Source of the DNA: Collybiopsis luxurians FD-317 M1
Taxonomy: Eukaryota > Basidiomycota > Agaricomycetes > Agaricales > Omphalotaceae
Assembly (NCBI GenBank): GCA_000827265.1
Contig: KN834778.1
Span: forward strand, 261,097 to 325,096
Direction: 5' to 3'
DNA length: 64,000 nucleotides
The notes beneath the pieces were generated by a model. The model worked only from the letters and a program-made list of their open reading frames with translations. It did no database searches and was not told the DNA's origin. The translations under genes and the position numbers were made by a program. Each line of letters opens with the position of its first letter. The first letter of the stretch is position 1. Below, in pieces: positions 11,020 to 22,478 of this stretch.

Positions 11020-13195
11020 TTAGTCAACCTCCTCGACTGAAGGACCATCTTCACCTCCTGCACCAGGGAATCCGCCTGGTGCACCGCCAGGGAATCCGCC
11101 GGCACCAGGAGCGCCGCCAGGAGCACCTCCAGCGGCAGAGTACAATCTCTGCATGATGGGGTTGGCAACGGCTTCCAGCTCCTTCTGCTTCTCTTCGTAC
11201 TCTTCCTTGGAGGCCTCTTGTGACTCATCGAGCCACTTGATGGCCTCGTCAACAGCAGTCTGGAGTTTCGCCTTGTCTTCGGCGGGGAACTTGTCGGCGA
11301 GTTTGTCGTCGGTGAGCGTGTTTCGGAGGTTGTAGGAGTAGGACTCGAGACCATTCTTTGCAGTGATTCGAGCAGTGGCAGCTTCATCTTCTGCCTTGTA
11401 TTTCTCGGCCTCGGACACCATGCGTTCAATCTCCTCCTTCGAGAGACGACCCTTATCGTTGGTGATGGTGATGCGGTTAGATTTGCCGGTCGTCTTGTCC
11501 GAGGCAGAGACGTTCAGAATACCGTTAGCGTCAATGTCGAATGTGACTTCGATCTGGGGAACACCACGAGGCGCAGGCGGGATACCAGATAGCTCGAATT
11601 TACCGAGAAGGTTGTTATCCTTGGTGCGAGCACGCTCACCCTCGTAGACCTGAATGAGCACACCGGGTTGGTTGTCGGCATACGTGGAAAAGGTTTCACC
11701 CTTCTTGGTAGGAACGGTGGTGTTACGCTTAATAAGGGCAGTCATGACACCACCAGCAGTCTCGATACCGAGGGAGAGAGGAGCGACATCGAGGAGCAAC
11801 AAATCCTGAGTCTTCTCAGATGTGTCACCCGAAAGAATGGCAGCCTGAACGGCGGCACCATAGGCGACAGCCTCGTCAGGGTTGATGCTCTTGTTGGGCT
11901 CCTTGCCGTTGAAGAAGTCAGAGACGAGTTTGACGATACGGGGAATACGAGTAGAACCACCGACGAGAACGATCTCGTGGACGTTGGCCTTGTCAATCTT
12001 GGAATCGCGAAGCACCTTCTCGACGGGCTCGAGGGTGCTACGGAAGAGATCTTGGCAAAGCTCTTCGAAACGAGCACGAGTGACGGAAGTGTAAAAGTCG
12101 ATACCCTCGTATAGAGAATCGATTTCGATGGAAGTCTGGGCAGCGGAGGAGAGAGTACGCTTGGCACGCTCACAAGCGGTACGGAGACGACGAACAGCAC
12201 GAGGATTGCCAGAGAGATCTGTTATGACAATACGATCAGACCAGCCGGCTTAAATTGATGAAAAAAGACATACCCTTCTTGTTCTTGCGCTTGAACTCTT
12301 GGATGAAGTGATTGACAAGACGGTTGTCAAAGTCCTCACCACCCAAATGGGTGTCACCAGCAGTGGCCTTGACTTCGAAGATACCTTCTTCGATGGTCAA
12401 GAGAGAAACGTCAAAGGTTCCTCCTCCGAGATCGAAGATAAGAACGTTGCGCTCGCCCGTAACTTTCTTGTCAAGACCGTAGGCAATAGCGGCGGCGGTG
12501 GGCTCGTTAATGATACGAAGAACGTTCATTCCCGAGATGGTTCCCGCATCCTTGGTAGCTTGACGCTGCGAGTCGTTAAAGTAGGCGGGGACAGTGACGA
12601 CAGAGTTGGTGACAGTGGAACCGAGGAAGGCCTCGGCTGTCTCTTTCATCTTCAAGAGAACCATGGATGAGATTTCTTCCGGGGACTGGATTGAATTGCG
12701 ATTATCAGTGATACCGACAAGCGATTGAATATAAGGAAAAACTCACGAAATGCTTTTTTTCACCACGGTACTCGACTTCAATGTAAGGTTTGCCGTCCTT
12801 GGAGAAGACCTTGAAGGGGAAGTGCTTCATATCAGCCTGCACTTCTTGGTCATCGAATTTGCGACCGATAAGACGCTTGGCGTCGAATACGCTGGGGAAA
12901 GAGTCAGATGAAATGGGGGGTGAGATAGTATAAGAAAAACATACGTGTTGTAAGGGTTCATCGCGACTTGGTTCTTTGCGGCATCACCGATGAGACGTTC
13001 GCTGTCGGTGAAGGCGACGTATGAAGGGGTTGTTCGGTTACCCTGATCGTTGGCGATGATTTCGACACGGTCATTTTGCCAAACACCGACGCAACTAAGG
13101 AGAAGGAATGAGGATAAGAGTTTGGAAAGGAAAAAAAAAAAAACTTACGAGTAGGTGGTGCCGAGATCGATACCGATAGCTTTTGACGAAGACAT
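11020..13195 (-). CDS. Cytosolic Hsp70 chaperone, Ssa type
   Basis: An ATP-dependent chaperone of the cytosol and nucleus. The start [16 protein letters not shown] gives the phosphate-binding motif at the very N-terminus, so there is no signal or transit peptide. Splicing yields [20 protein letters not shown], the [15 protein letters not shown] signature, [19 protein letters not shown], and [16 protein letters not shown]. The substrate domain follows, then a Gly/Pro/Ala-rich linker ([20 protein letters not shown]) and the C-terminal EEVD that docks TPR co-chaperones. That tail places it with cytosolic Ssa/HSPA8 proteins, not BiP or mitochondrial forms. Five exons are separated by short introns, one just after codon 15. 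A TATA box and a partial heat-shock element lie upstream, fitting heat induction. It is divergent from the TORC2 subunit gene. Confidence 0.97.
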
Positions 13196-13282
13196 AATGA
13201 ATAAAGTCTAGGGATACAAAAGAAAGCAGAAGAGGTGGTGGATGGGAGTAAAAGATGAAGAAGACGCGCCGTGGTCCACTGA

Positions 13283-13291
13283 TTTTTTATA
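13283..13291 (-). promoter_or_regulatory. TATA box of Hsp70
   Basis: Read on the minus strand this is TATAAAAAA, about 90 bases before the Hsp70 ATG at 13195. It fits a strongly inducible gene. Confidence 0.6.
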
Positions 13292-13310
13292 ATGTTGCAT
13301 TGGATTAACT

Positions 13311-13350
13311 GGAAACTTCTCCGACCTTCTTCTCTGTTCCATTCCCTTCC
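13311..13350 (-). promoter_or_regulatory. Likely heat-shock element upstream of Hsp70
   Basis: The core GAAACTTC (13312-13319) is a GAAnnTTC dyad. Further TTC/GAA half-sites follow at irregular spacing (TTCTTC, TTCC, TTCC) up to about 13350. The cluster sits 20-60 bases upstream of the TATA box. The spacing beyond the first dyad is not perfect, so this is an inference from position plus motif. Confidence 0.5.
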
Positions 13351-13441
13351 ATGGGCGTCAAAATGACGTAGCTTAATCAAATGTCACGTGATATCTTTCA
13401 ATTGCCGATTAAGCCGATAACATAGTCTACTATTACCATAT

Positions 13442-15230
13442 ATGGTATCCATGCATCGTCTTCCATCTAGCTCTGCGGCTCTACCCAACCCATCCATAGT
13501 CCAGTCTTCAACTTTCATTCCCAACAATGATCCATGGGGTCTTCTTCACGTCAATCTGCTTCCCCTCTTCAACGGTGAACCTCTGAGGGTTCCAATGTAT
13601 GCTTTGTAATTCCTTTTCCTCCCACCAACATTCAATTCCTCATCCAGTGAAGATCTCAATATTCTCGTTAAGCGCCATATATCTACTGTAGTCAGTTCGG
13701 CTCCTTCAAAGGCCCTATCCACCCTTGAAAATGATACCATTGAACTCTTGTCCGCCGGAATGGTAACATTAAACGCAAAATTGTCAGGAATCGAAGATGA
13801 AAAGCTCATCTCACGCGTCGTCGAACTTTGGGGTTTCTTTTGGGATCAGGTTCTGACTTATGTCGAAGGTGTACGTCCTTGACCTGGATGTTTTGAAACG
13901 AAAAATCAATTCGCTTTTCGTAGGTTCTGCTGCCTTTACAAACAGATCCCTTACTCGCATCTCTTTACCGAGCGCCCAAACGACCGAGTTCTCCTTCGAG
14001 GCAACCCTCCAAAAAACCCTCCATCTCCTCTTCTCTCGCTCTCACAGGCCATGGAATCTCTCCCTATCATATCGATGTTCGCACTGTCGCCTTGCGTTCC
14101 TTCCGTGACAAGGTCATAGTACCCCTGCACTCCCGCTTATACTCCAGACTTTCTGCCATCTCAAATCCAAACAAAAATGCCCACGAAATCATCCAGGAAA
14201 CGCCACCCAGAATGCAACAAATGTCCGTTCACTCATTACTTTGCACTACTTTGTTCTAACTCATAATCGTCCAGGCTCCTCGTTCTGTCCGCCCAGTCTC
14301 GACCCCGACCCCAAACTCTTTCCCTCAGCGGAGTATCCGGTGGCTCCAATATTCTACATCAATCTTCAGGCGAAGCAGCCATATCTGACCTCCTTCGCAT
14401 TGTCCGTTCTGCTTCCCGCATACACCACCAATCTTCTTTCGGCAACCGCTCTCGACCAGGCGGTTCCGGAAACGGAAAACACCTGCCCGGGTCCACTTCC
14501 ATCTCTAGCCCAAGTTCCCGGCACCATCACCCGGGTTTCAACAAATTCAATAATCGCATCGGTATGAGCGGGGGAACAGCAGTCCTTCCCGGGACAACTT
14601 CAGATCCACGAGCACCAAACTTTCTTAGTGGAGGCACGCCTCGAGATCGACGCGGTCGAGTCGCAGGTAAAAATCTCACCCTTGGCGACAGGACGAAATC
14701 TGAGCCTGGGTTGACTTCTGGCGTGGATGACTCATTCGGAGACTTGGACACTGCAAAGAATGCTGCCGGGGATATGTTTGGGTTTGCAGATATTGAGAGG
14801 CAGAGGGAGAGAGATTTTCTAGATTCATTAAGGCAAGTCATTCAGAGGAGTGCGAACATCCTCCACACTGATGACTTTTGTAGGAGTCCAGAATTTCCTC
14901 CTGGTACGCCCACCGGCAGCTCGACAACAGCTACCGTTACTGCTCGTGCTAGCGTCGGTGGGTGGGGACTTGGCGCGGGGAATGAAGCGATTACCCTTCC
15001 TGGTGAAGGGGAAGAAGAAGAATTGGACTGGGATCAAGCGCAGGTACGAACAGTGTCCCTTTGCAGGCAAAGAAAACACTCATCGACTTTTTTCGCAGGC
15101 TGTTGTGGAGCGCATGGTTGGTATGACACAGCGACCAGAGAACGGAATGCCGACGCACTCACCCAGTGGTGGTTTACCACCGCCGCCCCCTACTCACTCT
15201 ATGCCATCTGTAAGACGTAGAATGACTTGA
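13442..15230 (+). CDS. HbrB/Bit61-like subunit of TOR complex 2
   Basis: A homologue of the HbrB/Bit61/PRR5 family, accessory subunits of TORC2 that act in membrane stress and polarity signalling. Spliced sequence reads NNDPWGLLHVNLLPLFNGEP, EDLNILVKRHISTVV, VVELWGFFWDQVLTYVEGVL, LPLQTDPLLASLYRAPKRP, then HIDVRTVALRSFRDKVIVPL and HSRLYSRLSAI. These blocks and their order are typical of the HbrB domain. The C-terminal half is disordered, Ser/Gly-rich with basic patches, and ends in a Pro stretch and MPSVRRRMT. Two in-frame ATGs (13442 and 13451) could start it; I use the first. About five introns. It shares a 246-base divergent promoter with Hsp70 and converges on PP2A-B56. Confidence 0.83.
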
Positions 15231-15807
15231 TGAGGTAGACGGTGTACTATTGAACGCAATATGTACTTGTATTGAGAATTTACTTCACGCCCACCTTGCT
15301 GATGCAGTGGCGTAAAATAGCATGAAAGGGTATTAAGATGATTGCATCCTTCCTTTCGCCTCGAGAACAAGTAAACGCAAAAAAAAAGCATACACATATT
15401 GACGGGCATGATTATCGCTATTCCATCTACTGTGTGCAAACTGGTTTGAGGCATGCAGCGTTCGAGCCCAAGAACAGTATTACAATGGACATCGTTCCGC
15501 GTTGGATATCAAGTATACCGAGACAACTAAAGAGTGTGTATAAACAGGTGGATTCCGAGTTTATGTATAAAATGTGAAGCTGAAGAAACACAAGGGGACA
15601 CATGGCATGGATGGTTGAAATTGAGTAACTCTGAGCGAAAGTGAGTTTTTTTTCGGAGAGAGCACAAAAAGAAAGAGAAAAAAAAAATACTCAAAGAAAG
15701 ATATGTATTAGCAATGTCCAATTGTTGACGACGCAGATATTCTAAGTAACCTGCGTCGTTCGTTATTCAGCACCCTTCAAGGGCGTCTGTACATGTTCAT
15801 CGAGAAA
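15231..15807. other. Convergent intergenic region, about 580 bases
   Basis: Between the stops of the TORC2 subunit gene and the B56 gene. It is AT-rich with A-runs near 15378 and 15680, consistent with 3' ends. Short frames on both strands have no recognisable product. Confidence 0.45.
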
Positions 15808-18279
15808 TCAATGTAAGCCGTTCCTAGGTTCATCAAGACTGCGATGCGCTTGCAGGTCATGTAAGACAGATGGATCCACTAGACAAAGCTTGATAAGAGC
15901 GGCTATCAATACAGAATTGGAAAGACGGAAGCGTACCTGGCAACACACTTTTTCGGCGAACATGAGGACTTTGACCCGGGCTCGACGCCGTGAGGTCTGT
16001 TCCCACATCGGGATACGTTTGCTATATGACACAAGCAAAGAAAAAAAAAAAAAGCAAAATTAAATTCTCAGAAAATACTGCGCTACAACTAGGAACGTAC
16101 GTCAAGCCCGGGATCAGCCATTGGCACCCTCTCAATGCCATGCTCATCCAAGTCTCCTGTGACGTCGTCAATAGATGCCGCGTTAAGCTCCATCGACAGA
16201 TCTAGGATATCCACGTCTTCGGCTGATGGAGGCGGGGGTGGCGATGGATAAGGAACTTCGACATAACCCTCTGGCAATTTCCCTCCTGCATTTCTCAAGG
16301 CCTCCTCTCGCATCTTTTGCCAAGCATCATACCGGCTGACTGCGTGCTCTTGTTCCCTATAAATCATAGATAAGTTGACGGAAATCGGGTTGATAGCGGG
16401 ATGAAAACAGACTCTATTTTCCGCTGTTTGTATTGTTGCATTGATTCGTCGAATAGATCTGGATTAATCTCCATGAACAACTTCAGCGCGTTATAAACCA
16501 TGCCGTGTATCGTTCTGTACTTCATTGTTAGAGTGGATAATCTGCAGAAGAAATGTACGACATACCTGTTCCAATGCGACTTGGAATTGGTATATAAGGC
16601 AGGAAAAACGATGGGAAGGATAACAGCGAGGTTATCGCTCATCAGATTTACCACATATTCGTTGTTCCAATACAAGAGCGCTCGTTCCGCGACTTGGAAG
16701 TGCTGACTATTGATGCATCGGGCAAGCTGCTGGAATAAAGGCACCTCGATCTTTTGAAACTCCACCGGATCGGTAACATCGAGAACTTCCTCCACTTCGT
16801 TCAAAAACATGACCTCCTTTGGAGAGTTGACCTTGGGCCAGTATTTGAGCAAGCCCAACATGACATCCTCGGCTAATGATGGGTCTTTTTCCAAGAATTG
16901 CACGACGCAATAGGCTAGCTGAGGATGATATAACGAAAGACTTTTGACTTTGTGGAGAGGGATGAGAACACGCGTCAAGAAGGTTTTGTGCTCTTCCTTA
17001 AGGGGAAGCGCAAAGCCGTTGATAATGGAACCGAGGATTTCGAGCAACTCGGCGATACCATTGTGTCGCTCGGTTTCATAGACAAACTGGTAAAAGACGT
17101 TGTTGATAGAGCGTCGTATAAAGGCACGAAGATTGAGGAATTTGCCGTAAATTCGGTGCAGTGTCGTCTTCAAAAAGTCGCGCTCCCGTGGATCCTCCGA
17201 ATCGAATAATTCGAGAAGATTGAGGACAAAAGCTTGATCGATGTACCGTTTCGCCAAGTTTGTGTTGAAATCTGGACTTTCAACGAAACGAAGGAAAAAT
17301 TCATACACGATTTGGAGATGAGGCCAAGCGAGTTCAAGAACGGGTTCGTCCTCTTCAGGATCGAATGCATCACCAATAGGGTTGACAGGAGGGGGTATGG
17401 AACGGAAGAGGTTGGTCGCAAACTAGACCAGACTGTTGGAAAATAGATGATGAGATGAAGAGTACCGACACGCACCATGCCTACCACCTCGGGGTATACA
17501 CTCTCAGTAATAACTCCACGCTGGGTGGTGATATACTCGAGCATCTCATGCAAGGTCTGGGCTTTAATTTGCTTGCCTTTGAGTTCGGCACTAGCATCGT
17601 TAAAATCGAATAGCACTCGACATTGGTGGAGTTTCCTGATGAAGAGAGATGGCCGCTCGCTTACAGCAGTATCTGAGAAGAAGATGAGCCAATGGGATGA
17701 AGCAAAAGGATTATAGATATTACCCATGAATGGAGGAAGCCTCTCGATTTCAACCTTCTCAGTTACGACGAAACGACTGCTCCTCTGCTTCCGCGGAGGT
17801 TTGCCAACGATGGGGATGGTGTCTTTTGGACCAGCTCTCAGACGATTAAGGGTTGTGTTACGGGGAGGGGTGGCGGTTGGTTGGCCGTCAAAACCACGTT
17901 CAGAGGAAAGCTGAGCACGATGAGCGGAATCGGCCGAATTGTCAGGACTGACGACGACGATGGGAGGAGAGAGGGGAGCATCGCCCGAATGCCTGCGGTC
18001 TGGAGTGGAAGGATGAGAAGAAGCAGGAGATGAAGAGCGAGGCTGCTGAGATGAATGATTGTTGAGAGAGATTGTTGGGTTTGGAAGAGGCTTTGAAGTA
18101 TTGGGAGGCGGGGGAAGAGGAGCAGTGGCCGTCGTTGAAGGCGAAGGATTCGATTTCTGCTCCTTCTTAGAGGTGCCATCCTGGGAGCTCTTTCTGTTCA
18201 GCTAGAATGGAAAGGATGAATATCGCGCAGTGAAATAATATTGAAAGGAATATACCAAAGTCTTTTTAAGACCTTTCAT
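15808..18279 (-). CDS. PP2A regulatory subunit B56 (B' family, Rts1-like)
   Basis: A regulatory subunit that targets protein phosphatase 2A to substrates. The N-terminus, MKGLKKTL then [20 protein letters not shown], is a long Ser/Pro-rich disordered region. The B56 core begins near [20 protein letters not shown] and continues through [95 protein letters not shown] and [14 protein letters not shown]. The HEAT-repeat blocks are all present. Three short 3' exons give a tail with [20 protein letters not shown] and [15 protein letters not shown]. The ATG at 18279 is followed by an intron after eight codons. The 5' leader holds four copies of a nine-base repeat. Convergent with the TORC2 subunit gene. 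Confidence 0.95.
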
Positions 18280-18285
18280 TGCTTT

Positions 18286-18321
18286 GTGGTCGTCGTGGTC
18301 GTCGTGGTCGTCGTGGTCGAT
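18286..18321 (-). repeat. Nine-base tandem repeat in the B56 5' leader
   Basis: Four copies of GTGGTCGTC on the plus strand (GACGACCAC on the coding strand; the outermost copy has one variant end) lie immediately 5' of the B56 ATG. In frame they would encode Asp-Asp-His units, but I see no upstream ATG that would include them. Confidence 0.85.
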
Positions 18322-18553
18322 GAGCTCGAAATTTCTTGACTGAAATCGATTGAACAAGTCACGCGGTAATTACCGCTCACTCTGAAAAATTATGGAGAGT
18401 TTCCCAGTTTCCAGTGTACTGTATACTTGTACTTTGGTCCTATTATAACTAATAGAGCAGATAGAAATTTGATAGATCCGAATAATTTGACTTGCAACGT
18501 GACTCTGTGTGTGGCAACCAACCGTTCGCATCTCTCTCGCCTTGTCCACCACC

Positions 18554-19864
18554 ATGGCTGGTATGTTCCCTTCAATTTCTCCTTTTATTCCCTCTGAATT
18601 CCCTCTTCAGCCATCTACGCCGTTTACACCTCTCCTAATCATCCTCCAATCCCTAACCATCTCCCTACCCTCATAGTAACTCCTCACGGTATTTCATATC
18701 CGTCCATATTCCCTCTTTACAATCTAGTTAAATCTTCCTTTTCTAGGACAACCTTCCAACATTCTCTACTCTTATCTCCATACCAACTTTGTAAGTTTTT
18801 ATTCCCAACCTCTTTATTTCCTATCTCATCATCCAACAGAACACTGAAAACTACCTTCTAACTCCATCTCCTCAGGGCGACCTCTGTGTTGCCAAACTCT
18901 TCCCTCCTCGATCAGGTAATGGTCCCAAAGGCTCAGCCTCAGACCCAGGTCACTCTTCCCCTGCTGGTTCTCGTGTCGTTCGTTGCGAAGCTTCCCGCAA
19001 CCTCAAGTGGTCTATAGCAAATACTGGTGTCCTCTCTCCCATCTATAAGCTATCTCTTCCTTCTCCAGACTCTCCAGACCTACCACTCTTTCAGATATCA
19101 AAGCCTAATCCTCATGCCGCCTTTTGGAGCATGTTCTACTTTGCGTATGCCGGACATAATATTCCTCCTAAGCGTATCGAATTTGGTAAAATCCAAAAGA
19201 ATCCTCCAGGCCAGAGTGGCGGCGGTACCCGCATAAGCATAACTGGAAAGACTCCGGAGGAAAAAGCTGTATGGCAAACTCTCGGCGAAGGAAACGAAGA
19301 CTGTGTTGAATGGGTTGTGCTGTGTGCAGCCCTCAACCTTCTCGAGTGAGTCTCTTCCTTTTAAATACATGTTCTTCACCTCTTATAACTGCCCTCAGCG
19401 ACGAAATCATTAAAACTGCTGAAAAAGCTCCTGGCGGTCTGAGCGGTCCCGCACCCGTATCCCTACGTGATCCAGGTCCTTCTGCTGGTCCCGGTGGCCC
19501 CATCCCTCCCCGTGGTGGTGCACCCGGTCCAGCACCTACTTCTGGACCAGGTCCAGCAGGTGCCCAACGACCAATGCCTCCCCATTCCAACTCTCTTCCT
19601 CCGGGCGGTCGTCCTGGTCTTGGTCCTGTTCCCGGTCCTGGTTATGGAAACCAGGCTCCTCTTGCTGCAGCACCGCATCAGGGATATGCTCCCCCGGGGC
19701 CTGGTCGTGGTGGGCCACCTCAGATTCAGATGCGTGGCGGCATGCCCCCTCCTGGTCCTGGATTCCGACCACCACCCCAGCAAGGTGGTATGCCGATGCC
19801 CATGCAAGGCCATCCTCCGCCGCAGCAGATTCCTCCTCAACAAGGAGCTTCCAGGAGGTTCTAA
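18554..19864 (+). CDS. Protein of unknown function with Pro/Gly-rich C-terminal tail
   Basis: I do not recognise a named domain. The start lies in ACCACCATGG, and the first exon is only seven bases (ATGGCTG). Splicing gives MAAIYAVYTSPNHPPIPNHL, TLIVTPHGQPSNILYSYLHT and FGDLCVAKLFPPRSG, then a globular-looking part with SRNLKWSIANTGVLSPIYKL, FWSMFYFAYAGHNIPPKRIE, and EWVVLCAALNLLDDEIIKTA. From there to the end (about 150 residues) it is Pro/Gly-rich with repeated GPGP, PPGP and RGG-like units and no hydrophobic core. Other coding neighbours do not hint at a role. A nucleic-acid-binding role for the tail is possible but only by composition. Four introns. Divergent from B56, with starts 274 bases apart. 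Confidence 0.8.
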
Positions 19865-20140
19865 GTTGAATGTCACACGACTCCATTGTTTAAGGTTGTT
19901 TAATATGTGCTTGAGCTATTGGGACTCGTCGCGCTGCCGTTCTTGCAGCTACACATATACCCATTGATTTTTGTTTCTATTTTTATCTTTTCTGTAACGA
20001 CAGTAAGGGCTCATAGGTTTCAACTATATTTATTTTATGTCGTCTCCATGGTTGATCTTCCATAGTTTGTACTTTAAAGAGTACAGACCAGAGGAAGACA
20101 CATTTGTTGTATAGTATTACAGAGAATCTAACTAGTTCCT

Positions 20141-22313
20141 TCAAGGGCTTCCACTCTTGGCTAGCTGTTCGATAGCTTCCAACGAGTACGCTGCAAGCAA
20201 AACATTGAGCTGTGTCATTTCACAGAAAATTCAAACTTCCTTACATTTCGGTCGTTCCAGAGGTAGCCCAAGAGCTCTTGCCCAGACAAGCTGAGTGATA
20301 CAACCCAATGCTAAAAGCATGTTAAGTAGGCATTTTTAGAACAGGGGGAATGATTACCTCGAGAAACACCAAAAATGACAGTATAATACTACCAAAATAC
20401 ATCAGTCTCGCATTCGGACTTGAATAGAAGCAATTGCATACCTTGAATTCAGTGAGACCATAGTGATAGAGAACACAGCCTGAAACGAAAATCAGACACC
20501 ACGATGGTTACAGTAACAAGAAAAGGTACCAGAAGCCGCGTCAACATTGGGGTAGGGATTCTTGGTCTGTAAAGATATTTAGTGTTCAGATCCCGACTAG
20601 ATTTGGGTCAGCGGCTTACCTTTCCGTGCTCCTTCAATACGCCCGGAGCGACTTCATACGTCTAATGGACACGATCAGCAAGAAGTTGTAACCTGAAGCG
20701 TAGACCGTTTACTTTTTTCACTAACTGAATGATTGGACTGTTCAGCAATTCGGGTTTGGACTCGCAAAATTCTTGTAGGGCGATAAACCGTGGATCGGGA
20801 TTTCTCAAAACACCATGCCCATACCTACGCAAACAGTGTGGTGAAAAAAGCGGAATAGATAAGAAACCTAGGCTTACCCTGGTACGACTTGACCAGATTT
20901 GAGAGTTTTCCAAAGGTACTCCCGGATTGCATCATGACTAACTTCTTCTCCGACTTCTTTCAGCATAGAAAGTTGCCAACGAAGAACTTCCTGATTCGCC
21001 AGGCTAATTCAACCATCAGTAGAAAAATCAATGCCAAAACTAAGAATCTTACCCATGCAGAGGACCGGCCAGCGCAAATAGTGCAGCGGAATAAGAAAGG
21101 TAAGGATCCGAAAGTGTAGAACCGACAAGGTCTGCAGTTTAGGGTGAGCAGCGAGAGTTCTGTCATACCATTCTGGCACGTACGAGCAGTATGGGCCGAA
21201 GCATTTCCTCCCTCGTGATCCCCGTGGATCGAAATATATAGTCGAAGGTACTCTGTAAGGTCTTGATTGTCTCCGTAGCCGAGCAGCCTGGCATAATTTC
21301 CTAGCTCGGATTGAGACAAGTCATTTTCCCGAGGCATCAACGAAAACATACCGACGAGATCGAGGTCTGGGTCGATCTCAGGAAGTGGTGTACCAGGCTT
21401 GTAAACGTTGCGATAGATTCGTGCGGCCAGTGCAGGAAGGCGAGCAACTAGATTGATGGAGTCTTCCAACGTATGCGTCCAGTATTCAGATTTCTTCATG
21501 CCCTTCTCATATGCTGCTTGAAATGAACTATCATGATTCAAAGCGGCAACACCGATGCCCAGCTGCGTCATGGGATGTAGAGTCCTCGGGAGTCTAGTAT
21601 ATCACTCATGTCAGCATTAAGAGCTATGTAGCTATCCCCAAAAACGTACGAATCAATAAGACTCTCGACATGGGATGGTAGGGTTCCCTTCTGCGCCAGT
21701 TCTCTGGATAGTTCCCGGGTTTGTTCTGCAGATGGGACTTGTCCAGTGAGCAGCAGCCAGAGCATGCTTTCGGCAATGATTTCTTTTCCGCCAGGAGCTG
21801 CAGGAAGAGCCTTTTGACAGTCTGGAATCGAAAGACCGTGGAAGCGTATCCCCTGGCGGCAGAGTAAGTAAGTACGTAAATACGCATAAAGAGACTTGCC
21901 TCCTCAGGATCCAGCACAGATGAGTCCCACAGCATTGCTCTGAGTCCTCGCATGCCTCCAATAACATTTCCGACCTAAGTATGACGTTGAACTATACGGT
22001 AAGATCTATAAGTATATGCATTTCACCTTTACGTCGCCAATAGATGCATCAGAGTATTCTGTTTTCTGAATGCATACTATTAAGCATGTGGTCAGGTATT
22101 GAAATGGGATGATACTTGCCAGTTTCTTCAAATGTGCTTGCTTGACGGGAATAACCTCCTCGATCGTGTCTTTCAAGGACTGTTGGATGATTGAGAGCAC
22201 GCGTAAAGCCGTTCCAGACGCGTACATACCTTGTTTGATGCGAGTCTCCTAGACACAATGCCAAAATGAGAGACTGAGGAAAGGGATTTGAGAGCAGAAG
22301 TACGCAGGAACAT
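20141..22313 (-). CDS. Citrate synthase, mitochondrial
   Basis: It condenses oxaloacetate and acetyl-CoA to citrate in the TCA cycle. The start [20 protein letters not shown] and the following SRRLASNK is a good mitochondrial presequence. The body reads [105 protein letters not shown], and [17 protein letters not shown]. These are followed by the C-terminal [40 protein letters not shown] and ERPKS. The catalytic His residues of HGDHEGGN and GHGVLR, the R of NPDPR, and the family's C-terminal Asp region are in place. Many short introns. The final exon encodes [16 protein letters not shown] and its stop is at 20141. Ordinary housekeeping gene. Confidence 0.96.
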
Positions 22314-22478
22314 GGCAGCGACAGTTTTAGTGTCAAAATAAAGAGCTAGATCCGGTTCGGAGGTCGACCCTTGTGCCGGACGATGAGCCATAGTCACGTG
22401 AGCTGGCTTCTCGGCTGTGACACGTTGCTCAGCCAGCACACAGCGCAAACCTTTCTTTCTTTCACTCTTATATTCTCA

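Noticed and set aside
11668..12114. Long plus-strand frames opposite Hsp70 (up to 148 codons)
   Set aside because: Antisense frames over Hsp70 are a well-known artefact of its codon bias; no domain and no splice or start context.
15440..15490. GTTCGAGCCC resembling a tRNA T-loop
   Set aside because: No matching acceptor stem, D-arm or anticodon arm around it.
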